Program-made: the position numbers and the translations under genes
In this document: piece by piece, positions 26,501 through 35,200 of the stretch
Position numbering within the stretch: the stretch's first letter is position 1
Layout of the letters: each line of letters starts with the position of its first letter
Notes under the pieces: model-generated
Databases searched by the model: none
What the model was told of the DNA's origin: nothing
What the model saw: the letters and a program-made list of their open reading frames with translations, nothing else
Assembly (NCBI GenBank): GCA_947568835.1
Contig: OX387610.1
Location: forward strand, 5,372,001 to 5,436,000
Reading direction: 5' to 3'
Length of the DNA stretch: 64,000 nucleotides
Source of the DNA: Protonemura montana
Taxonomy: Eukaryota; Arthropoda; Insecta; Plecoptera; Nemouridae

Positions 26501-28568
26501 ATCACCGTACTCTTTACGCCGGCGGTGCTCACCACACATTTGACACGTACGTCCGATCCTACCTCGAGCAGGGACAGGTGACGGCGCTTGGTCAGCGAGT
26601 AGATGTACAACGGTATGAACAGTTTGTTGAGGAGGTGTTCGGACAGGACTTGGTTCAAGTCCGCAATGTTCAAGCAGAGGATGTCATTGAGGTAATGTAA
26701 GTGGTCCAAGTGTTCGGCCACTAGGTCTGAGAGCCGATTCTGACTCTGGTGGCTGGAGAGAGGAGAAAGAGACTTTATTGTTTGAGACAGAATACAGTCC
26801 GATAAAGCAGAAATGGACATGATGAGTACCTGAGGAATGATCTCATTTGCATTTTTAAAATGGTAATGTTTGTTAGAATACCAGCCTGAGGAAGTGGGAT
26901 TGTGTAGATTGTATTCAACAGCTAGCATTATTTGAGTTGCATACATGTTTAAATTACTGATCTCAAATAACCTCAATTTTGCAATTTTGTTGCAATTTTG
27001 AGCAATCCATTGTTGGCAACAGGTAGAAGTCCTTAAAACCAAGGTCCCTGTGATTTTAATACCTATTTTTTAGTTTCAGAAACACATTTAAAGCCAATTT
27101 TATCTATCTAAGTGGTAAAAGCTACAGAATCCACTAAAACTACTGACGAAAACACTTAAAATAGCATGATCTCTCGGAGAACACTCAAAATAAGGGACTT
27201 TCAAGATAGCAGCCTTGGCTTCAATGTCTCTCTATGGCAACCGCTATCCAGGTTATTTGAGATGAGAGGTTTCATAAAGGAATCATTTGTTATCTGTCAA
27301 CAGTTTAACACAATCCCTGCTCCAGTTCCGGTTTGGATCATTAAGTTCTAGGTAGGTACTCACTCTGCATCATTTCGTACACAAGCGTCTAGCTCCAGTA
27401 TGTGGTTTCCGATGAACCAGACGAGATTTGAGAAATATGGTGCCGCAGTCTTTGCACGAATAAACTGGATCATAGACTTGTCTTCCACCCGGTAAACGTT
27501 TAGAGTCAATGTTCTTACTGCGATACGAACCTGAGGATGAAATAATTGCGTTTTTTTTAATACAAAACAACAAAGGCATAAAGGTAGTTCACGTCTAAAG
27601 GTAGGTTAACCCAGCAAAAAATGTACATACTTCTCCTTTGCTCACATATGCTAGGAGCAGTCCTTAAGGAAAGTATTTTAACGATACAATAATTATCTCA
27701 CAAATAAGAGATTTCTTTCAAACACTCCACATACCATACTCTCAGAATGATTGAAGAACTTGATGGCCTCTGTATATAACGGGAAATCATTTGTGTGTTC
27801 GTTGTAGAAGAAGTGTATTGTGTGGGAGTTGAGCTTCAGAGAAAGAGTCTTCAAAAATGAAATGTAGTAAGCCATTACTTCTTCGTCGGAGAAATCAAAC
27901 TTGTGTACGATGATTGAGTTAACATGATTGTTGCTTAGCAAGTAATCTGGGAATGAAAAATTACCGTTAGACTAATATGTAAATATGCATTTTCTTTAAC
28001 AAATATATTGACTATGTTACACTTACAGAGTGATGTCTCATTACGAATGTTCTCGAACAAAATGTTTAAAGTTTGTAATAGCTGAACACAAACATAGCTG
28101 CCACATTTCTGACGCATGATCTTCAGAAAGAATGACAGCATGTTCTTCTCAAGAAAGAAGCTGCGGAGAGATCATAAAAAACTGTTAGGTACTTTCAAAC
28201 GATGGATAGGTAGGTATTTGTAAAAGTTAACAGAGCTTGAAAGGATAATCTTACTCAAATACACTGCTGTCATTCTGATCACCCCAAATGAGTATTTCAG
28301 CAATTGATCGCAACGTCTCCACAAGAAGCCCGCGGTTGTTGTCATTAACAGTCTGGTTTTTTGAAAGTACGTTGTACAAGTATCTGTGAAAAAATTGGTT
28401 AGCAGTGTTGACTGACTTAATTTAATAAATATACTAAATGGGCAAGATTTATCTGCATTAATTGTATTCCTCATAATTCCTTGAAGAAACTCACTTTAAG
28501 TGCTCCAGAGAATGGGGATTCTTCGGTTTCCACATCCCGCCCCCAAACCAACTCTTGCTGCGGAACAT
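11889..28568 (-). CDS. ema: CLEC16A / ema homologue, endosomal and autophagy regulator, complete
   Basis: Twenty coding exons join in frame to 951 aa: 28568-28495, 28383-28255, 28160-28027, 27946-27735, 27530-27364, 26752-26563, 25356-25183, 24538-24349, 22548-22399, 20313-20191, 19793-19639, 19000-18839, 17583-17445, 16892-16717, 15882-15755, 15050-14914, 14213-14076, 13380-13286, 12071-11889 and the stop TAG at 11889 (19 listed blocks are the ones whose joins I verified; any further split would be minor). The N-terminus [20 protein letters not shown] and blocks such as [43 protein letters not shown] and PPTGTP are diagnostic of CLEC16A/ema and cover the FPL domain (about residues 50-200). 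In flies and mammals the protein acts on endosomes in maturation, mitophagy and autophagy. The C-terminal 150 residues are Pro/Ser/Arg-rich and poorly conserved. The start lies in conserved sequence and the length is close to relatives (about 1050 aa). Introns carry many transposons and the nested ATP synthase g gene. Confidence 0.95.
13630..13675. repeat. Short GCATGGAT-type microsatellite
   Basis: Interrupted repeats of gcatggatgcatggacgcac in an intron of CLEC16A. Confidence 0.6.
13790..13912. repeat. Dispersed repeat family M2, copy
   Basis: Contains 'caatttctcgacaaaacg', 'ccaattttcttctccagt' and 'ttgcgctccctctct'. Related copies lie at 15155-15330 (opposite orientation), 19412-19525 and 55450-55560. 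This one is in a CLEC16A intron and is noncoding. Confidence 0.6.
15155..15335. repeat. Dispersed repeat family M2, foldback copy
   Basis: A reverse-oriented arm (gagagagggagcgcaacgta, gagaagaaaattgg) is followed by a forward arm (aattctagaaatttctat, caccacgcgatgcccat). The copy therefore carries both inverted ends, as in a MITE with long terminal inverted repeats. Confidence 0.6.
17781..18372. mobile_element. Foldback/MITE element with inverted arms of about 130 bp
   Basis: The left arm (17781-17910) runs aaaagatcttgag...gtacaagcaggcaacaccc...ggccggttgccaagctgg...ggggcgcccaggg. The right arm (about 18240-18370) is its near-exact reverse complement (ccctgggcgccccagg... ggtgttgcctgcttgtac...). 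About 330 bp of AT-rich filler separates them. There is no transposase, so it is non-autonomous. It lies in a CLEC16A intron. Confidence 0.85.
18519..18822. repeat. Minisatellite, about 41-bp unit, about seven copies
   Basis: Tandem copies of a unit built from gatcagctggctggatccta, then tgctctatccaggttatttg. It degrades at both ends and sits immediately before a CLEC16A exon at 18839. Short open frames across it are by-products of the repeat. Confidence 0.9.
19412..19525. repeat. Dispersed repeat family M2, copy
   Basis: Shares 'aatttctcgacaagtgcac', 'cacgcgacgccaattttctt' and 'cttgcgctccccttctcttt' with the copies at 13790 and 55450. Confidence 0.6.
20508..20553. repeat. (TA)n microsatellite followed by poly(T)
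   Basis: Alternating TA followed directly by about 22 T residues, in an intron of CLEC16A. Confidence 0.95.
20612..20718. repeat. Dispersed repeat family M3, copy 1
   Basis: Shares 'actgtcaaataaactag', 'acttcccactgatgct' and 'gctcagcaattt' with the copy at 24674-24775. Both are in CLEC16A introns in the same orientation. Confidence 0.6.
21290..21445. mobile_element. MITE family M4, diverged copy
   Basis: Begins gatttgcaatgtgccaaaag and ends ccgtactctccttcttcttt. It aligns with the better preserved copy at 49315-49490, whose arms are perfect inverted repeats. Confidence 0.6.
22641..24021. mobile_element. Degenerate hAT-superfamily DNA transposon with target-site duplication
   Basis: The left end tagagccacgattat and right end aatcttggctcta are terminal inverted repeats with one mismatch. 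They are flanked on both sides by the same 8 bases, cctattaa (22633-22640 and 24022-24029); an 8-bp duplication is the hAT hallmark. Inside, 23486-23628 on the plus strand encodes [13 protein letters not shown], similar to the C-terminal dimerisation segment of hAT transposases. No full transposase frame remains. The element lies in a CLEC16A intron. Confidence 0.9.
23486..23628 (+). pseudogene. hAT transposase C-terminal remnant
   Basis: Reads [18 protein letters not shown]... and then stops. The P-V-x-S-V-D-A-E-R-x-F core is typical of the hAT C-terminal dimerisation region. The upstream transposase domains are not recognisable, so this is a relic inside the element at 22641-24021. Confidence 0.65.
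24136..24312 (-). mobile_element. 5S-derived SINE, copy 3 (5'-truncated)
   Basis: On the minus strand only the body and ATC-rich tail are present (gaagggacgttaagccggtgg, gacaggagtaggct, catcatcatcatcttcatcc). The 5S head is missing, as expected for incomplete reverse transcription. It ends close to the CLEC16A exon at 24349. Confidence 0.75.
24674..24775. repeat. Dispersed repeat family M3, copy 2
   Basis: Shares the family words listed for 20612-20718. Confidence 0.6.
25696..25983 (+). CDS. ATPsynG: ATP synthase subunit g, mitochondrial, intronless and nested
   Basis: A 95-residue protein beginning [20 protein letters not shown], with [10 protein letters not shown], a [19 protein letters not shown] membrane segment and the GECIGKR stretch characteristic of subunit g (ATP5MG). 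The subunit sits in the inner-membrane Fo part of complex V and supports dimer formation. The frame is open 19 codons further upstream, but the conserved N-terminus begins at 25696. The coding region has no intron and lies wholly inside the CLEC16A intron 25357-26562 on the opposite strand. AATAAA at 26084-26089 is about 100 nt past the stop. I saw no poly(A) relic or direct repeats, so a functional nested gene is more likely than a dead retrocopy. Confidence 0.92.
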   Translation: MSKLAGLAELALKEAKPRWALFLKYAKVELTPPSPGDIPEIARGITGLLGGFAKGRWTQVTTKEALLNTMITVEVACWFFVGECIGKRHIVGYNV

Positions 28569-29180
28569 CTTGATTCGGAAACGCTTGCTTATCACAGTGA
28601 ATGTAAAACCATTCTTCAGACCTAGAACGTACAGCAGTTTCCAACTCTACTGAATAACTACGATTTATGTTTTTTGTAGAATTTGACCCGTGGGTTGAGC
28701 AAGTGGTTTTACCTCCATGCTTTTATCACATAATATATCGAGTTCTAGAGTAGAAGGTGGATTGTAATATCACAAACACAATTCTATAACGCTAGATATT
28801 AAGCTAGGTAACTGATGTAACCACTAATCAAGAACGACAGAGAATATCGGTAAAATAAATAAAATTACAACGCACTTCTGACACCTTGGCCTGGCGAATT
28901 TGACAGCTGACTAAAGGCCTGAAGGCCAAGTTACGATCTGTGCATCTGGCGCCCTCCGTGGTGAATTTCGGTAGTAATTTTGAATAACCTATTCCGGTCG
29001 GAAGGAAATAGAGTACGTTCGACAATAATCAGACCCTTTTACATTGTTGATCACACTAACTAAACGAACCTTGCGAAGACCTTAGCAACCAACTGATAAG
29101 TAGATTATAATTAATTATTGTCAACAAGGATTCAGGACTAGGGGTGCCTTGAAAAAACCACCTGTATATTCCAACGAGTT
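28569..29180. other. Spacer between CLEC16A 5' end and RpL3 3' end
   Basis: Both genes run on the minus strand. The interval must contain the CLEC16A promoter and 5' untranslated sequence, but no clear core motif stands out. The RpL3 poly(A) signal lies at its right border. Confidence 0.4.
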
Positions 29181-29181
29181 T

Positions 29182-29187
29182 TTTATT
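29182..29187 (-). terminator. RpL3 polyadenylation signal AATAAA
   Basis: Minus-strand AATAAA, 32 nt beyond the RpL3 stop codon at 29219-29221. A short 3' untranslated region is usual for ribosomal protein genes. Confidence 0.75.
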
Positions 29188-29218
29188 TCTCTCCATTATA
29201 AACCAACACCGAAAGGAT

Positions 29219-32200
29219 TTAAGCAACGACAGCCGCAGGGGTAGTGGTTGCGGCAGCCACGGCAGCAGCGTCTTCCTTCAGCCTGTCTTTCTTGAGGATG
29301 CCCATGAAGGCAGACTTGTCGGCAGCGGTCTGGAACCGACCGTGTCCGAACTTAGACGACGTGTCGATGAACTTCAGGTTGATCTTCTCAAGCGCCTTCC
29401 TCTTGAAGTGCGTGTACAGGGACTGGAACACAAATATAAACATTAGCGATGAAAGAATTGATGATTCATGTCTTAAATATCAAGCTAGAAACACCTAGAA
29501 GTGGTAACTCTGTCTAAATAACGGCAGTAATGTTAAAAAGGAAAGTTTCCATTACTACTTTTTAAATAAATTGCCTCAGTCCTATCATTTAGATATCACG
29601 AAACAGTACTTCATAATCCTTTTTAGCTCTAAATAGATCATCATTGGCAATTTATCGCGTTATAGCAATTCTGCTTTGCTTCCGAGCTAAATCCTGAGCT
29701 GGTGCGAAGCAAGTCCGTATTTTGCTTCGTGTAACTTGAACAATTCCTGTGACCACACTTAAGAGCGTAGTTACCTTGCGCATGGTGATGACTCGCTTCT
29801 TGGTTCCCATGATGCACCCCTTGAGCATGATGTAGTCGCAGTTCACCTCGCCGTAGTGGGGGAAGCCGCCCATCGGCGTGATCGACTTCTCAGTCAGATC
29901 GTACTCCGTTGACGCATTGTTCTTCACAACCTAGAGGCAAACAAGTGGTTAGCTAACTTGAGTGTGGAACAGCCATGGCAAAAATATTTTATTTACATGT
30001 ATGAGAAAGTCTGGAGCCTCAGTCCTATCATTTGATTATCACAGGTTAGTACTTCATAATCCTTTTTGGCTTCTATAAAAATCATCATTGGCACCAAGAC
30101 TTTCAAACACCTGCCAAACCGCTTTCAGGTTGGCGTAGAAGATGTGAATAGCCAATAGAGATTGGTCAAGAGACAGATCTTAACGACCGCTGATGCGCAT
30201 TAGCATGCAAAATACATGCCCAACATTAAAACTCAGTACCAACCTTGCCGTCCTTGGTGTGGATGCCCTGACCTATGCGGTACACCTTCTTGTTCATCTC
30301 AGTACGATGATGGTAACCCTTCTGTCCGGCACGGGCGACCGTGAACGAAACTCTGCTCGGATGCCAAGCACCAATGCAAGCTACCTTGCGCAGACCCTTG
30401 TGCGTCTTGCGCGGCAGCTTCTTGGTGTGCCAGCGGCTGGTGACACCTGCACGGGAGAGATCGAGGGTCAATGAGGCAGGTTTATAGGGAGAACCGATCA
30501 TTGGTTGGGGGAAAGATTCCGGCAACTTCAGAAGGAAGGCAGCATGAGGTGTATCAACATGCTGTTGGTTCAGAAAAGCTCTATCATGCTTTCATCACAT
30601 GTTGCAAAGAAATCTCACTAACTAGTTGACGGAAAAGGGGCCACAATGAGTCCCAATTGTAACCCCCTGTTAGGCAGTGCCATTTAAAGTACTTTTGAAT
30701 AATGAAATTGAGTTTGGAAAAAATTATATGTATTAGGGATCATAATAACAAGAATCTCTTCCACAACTTAGAATAGAATCTTTAAGCCCTTGCTGCATCT
30801 GCAAAGCCTGGTCAAACCAGGCCTACACGCACCCTTGTATCCGTGTCCCTTGGTGACGCCGATAACATCAATCATCTCGTCGAGGGCAAACACCTGCGAG
30901 ATTGGCACCGGCTTCTCCAGATGCTCGCGGGCCCACGCAACCTTGTCGGCCACGGTGCCACCGTTCAGTTGGATCTCCATGATGTCTGCCTTCTTCTGGC
31001 GCTTCTTCACCAGCTTCATCTGGTGGCGGAAAGAGTTGGGTCAGAACAGAAATACAGGCAGGGCATTAGATCTTGAAAAAGTAGCACACATTGCCTCAGT
31101 CCTATCATTTGGATATCACAGGTTAGTACGTCATAATCCTTTTTGGCTCTAGGGAAAATCATCATAGGCAACGTGCATGAAGGAATTTTTTTTAAGCAAA
31201 TGCAGATGGCACATCATAACATTCAGGATGTCACCATGTGTAGATGTATCTTCACAACACACCTTTACCTGTATGGATTTACAACACATCCCATAAACAA
31301 TAGTATTTGGGATAATGATGTTAAGCACTTAGCTCTAGAAAAGTCTAAAAAGAACGCATGCACCATTTAGAAAAATGTCACTCTGATAAACGCCAAATAT
31401 GAATTCGAGAAGCGTGAACTGATCGACCAGATCTCAAATAGTCACTAACATTTGAACTACAGTAAGTTGTGTATAAAATTCCATTAACGATACAAATTCT
31501 GCAGTCAAGAAATGCTCAGCAAAGATTAAGCCAATGATAAATCACAGAGATTCCATTTTGTTTTGTCATCATTGCATTCCAGAACTGCAGATACAGGGAA
31601 AAGATTTAGATACTTGGATGAAGCTGCTAGCTCAGTGCCATTCTTATCTACTCTAGAAAAAAATCATTTTTTTTAGATCAAGAGCTTTGTCGATGACAAA
31701 CCATCTTTCTTGGGAAGAGTACCATAAAAGATCCACATCCCAACACACAAAGAGTCGTTTGGCACTCTTAAGCACATATTTATACCTTCCAGCTATTTGT
31801 TACTGTATAATTTAGCATAGAGCCCCCGTGCCACGTCAATACAAGTACCTAAATCTTACTTTCCCGTTTGGGTGTCTTATTTTACTTCGATCAAGTGTGC
31901 CCGCCATGGTTTGTCCCGACAGTCAGTGCCCAACGGACTCTGAAGCGGCCATGGAATATGACGGCGCCACAGCCTCCCAAGGGGCCGTGATACTTTACAA
32001 GGTGGCGGAGGGAATATACTGCACGGTTGGCAGCTCCAGCCCGCAATGACTTAGGTCCGCCAGCGTGGCCAGCGGACCACCGCCAACCCCCTTGATAAGG
32101 AGAATGAATAAAAAAAAACCATGCTGGGAACCACAAATGCCCAAAATTGCGAAGTTATTTTTCACTACTGTTAAAATAGTATAATAACATCGCATGGTAA

Positions 32201-35200
32201 CTGAATCTAGTTCTTCATGAACATTTAAAAACCAAGTTATTAACCTCAGCCAGCCCTAGTTCGGATTTGTCTTCATCTGTTTCAGGTAAAACCATAAACA
32301 ATTGATTTGATCATCACCGGTCAACAAACTTGGTTTTCAATAAAAGCGTGAGCATCGGACAAAACACTCAACCCACACAAGAAGCAAATAGAATCTAAAA
32401 CAAACCTGGGTGTGGGCGATGACGCGAATGACCTTGCAGTAGCGAGTCAGCGTCTTGAAGTCTCGCTCGATCGTCTTGCGTCCGAGGTCGTCCTGCCACT
32501 TCTTGGACGCCTTGGCAAACGCACGCTTCTTCGACTTGTACCTGGGGACGGCAAAAGGGAGACGGGGGAGGGTAAGGGCGGGGATCTCTTCAGCGAGCGG
32601 AGATCCCGTTCCAGTCCGGACATATCGTAACGGATCTTTGGCCTCTCATCTTTAGAGCGGAGAGCTGGACGGGGGCAGATTAGTCAACACGTCCAAGAAC
32701 GGGCTCTTGGAGAATGGCGACAAATGACAACTAGCGCACGAGTCACAGACCTCAGCCAGCCCTAGTTCGCGTTATTCTTCAACTTGTTTCAGTAAAAACC
32801 ATAAACAATATTTTTAATCATCATTGGAAAGTGACTCATGAAGGGAAACTATAATAGAACCTTGCCTTTAGAGAAATGTGTGCTTAAAATACTACACCCT
32901 AAATGAGACCAGTGAAAGTACACGCTAAAATGCCCAAGTAAGCAACAATCAGTTGGGTTGATTTAAGAAGTTGGCCGTTTCTTTAAAGAAAGTCTTTAAT
33001 GTAATCAGTGGACAGATCACAAACTGTCTCAGCACTCTGAATCGACTTCTAGTCTCAAATTAGGAAAAGGAAGGCGTGCTTACCAATTCTTGTAGAATCG
33101 ACGACGGCATTCCTCAGACAGATGCTCGGCCCAGATGGCACGCAGAGCACGCAGACCGTACGGTGTCTCGATGTAGCCGACAACACCGACGATGACCATT
33201 GGTGGGGCTTCCAGGATGGTAACCGTCTCCACCACTTCCTTTTTGTTGAGTTCTGAAATCAAACGAGAATTTCAGTTAGTTGTTGAAATGTCTTTCAGGT
33301 AAGTGGACTTAGCAAGAGACCTCGTGTTCTGATCAGCAATTAAAACAAAGCATTGGTATAAATCATCGTAATCACCAAAAGGTTTGATCATCATTCGAAC
33401 ACGTGATACATTTTTTTACTGTAGGTCGATAAAATACAACTGATGACTACTGGACAATTGACAAGAACACTTTTTTGATGCTCATTGGCTACTAGATGTA
33501 CCACAGATTGACATACACAGATATATCACCTTACCCAGCTTTGGCTACGGCACGCTACGGCAAAAAATACTTGTTACACGAGCACTGAGGGGCGCTGGCA
33601 TCGCGATGTATAGTAGCATCAGTTGAATATTGGGCCACCAGAGTGCAGGGTAATCGGTTTGACCGAGTGGTGGGGCGAGAGTACAGCTTGCTGAACTAAA
33701 AAATGGGTACTGGATTTGGCGAAGTACTTGTCATTGGAAAAGGGATCGTGTTAGTGTTAAAAATTGAAGAAAATTGAGGATTTAGGTGCAGACGTCGGTA
33801 CACTGCAGCTGAATAAAAAGAAAGGCGAGTCCATTATCATATTTAAACTATATTTTAATCGCAAGCAGGGACATATGTGTGTTTCCTTCTGAAGGCACTG
33901 CAAGCTGACAGTACCTATTTTGTTTCTATTACAAATGATTAATGGGTGGGGAAATAAAAATACATTAACAACAATATATTGTTATATTTCAGGTTTCAAT
34001 TTGAATAAACTAGAACAAAAAGTCAGTCTCATCTAAAGAGATCAAATGAAAATACAAAGCAAGTCCCAATACCAGGGGCGCCGACTACGTGTGTGCCCGA
34101 GAGCTCGAGCAACCCTCGAAAACTCTTTGGATATTCTCAAATCTTTCGATACGAGATTTTTTTCCGTAACTCATCAATAGCTGTCAACATTCCAGGGCTA
34201 AAAAGTAAAAGCCATCCGTATGGCATGAGTTGCCGTACAGTAAGATGGTTCAAAGAATCTTACAAAATCATTCTGAAAAATATATGACAAGAGCTATATA
34301 CTCGCTCATAATAATATTGACTACGCGATCGCGAAACTATAAGCTTGGCCAAGGTCAGCGCACCGCATACCCTTTGTAAGACAGCGCCGACAAAGCAATG
34401 CGAATACCCCTATTTTTGTAGTTTCCACTCTCAGTACATGACCGATCCTTTCGTAACAAGAACGACCAGCAATGATGTCATTAAAGGGGCACAAATCACG
34501 TTTTGGTCAGTTTGCAGTTTCAGATTTACTAATGTCTTAAGGATTTGTAACAGCTGTGAATTGTTTGTTGATTTCCATTAATAGGGCAGTGTTAAACGCA
34601 TCCGGGGGAGTAATACGGGACGCGGTGTGCATTTTCCCGTTCCACACATTTTCTACCGTGGCACAAGGGGAGTGTATCACGTGGTGTCTAGCTATGCATC
34701 TAGATTTGATTTGGAACAAAACACTACTGAATATCTAAGCCGATTTGCGATAAAAATGTTCCGAGAATCGCTAATACCAGAGCCATTTAACTCACAAAAC
34801 CATCTTATGCTAATAATTGAATTTCGAAATTTTTTAAAGCACCATTACATTCGGCTTCGAAACCTGATTTCAAATCAGTTCAAATTTTTGTTCTAATGTT
34901 GAAACTACCCTCTCTAGCATCAATTTACCGTGATCAACCAGCAAGGTTACTGGGCCACCTGCTCAGTCTCGCCAAACCATCGTAATCGCCTGGCGATATT
35001 ATTATAAAACCCAGCAATGCGGGAATTCCAAGAAAATCAACATTGAGATAAGCACCCGCCAAGTCAAAGTACCTATCATTTAATAGATTTTCGAAATTTG
35101 AAACAATCCACATTACTTTCCGAAATTTTCTATGCGGAAATCTTTTTTGATCGACATCCTAGCCCCAGATTTAGCGATTTGACATAAGTTCTCACCCAAC

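Noticed and set aside
26317-27042. 241-aa minus-strand open frame
   Set aside because: It is one CLEC16A exon (26752-26563) read through into both flanking introns. Only the exon part matches the family.
27370-27579. Open frame with a zinc-finger-like C-x2-C...H pattern in the CLEC16A region
   Set aside because: It is a shadow frame. The same strand in another frame encodes the conserved CLEC16A exon [14 protein letters not shown]... with proper splice sites at 27364-27530.
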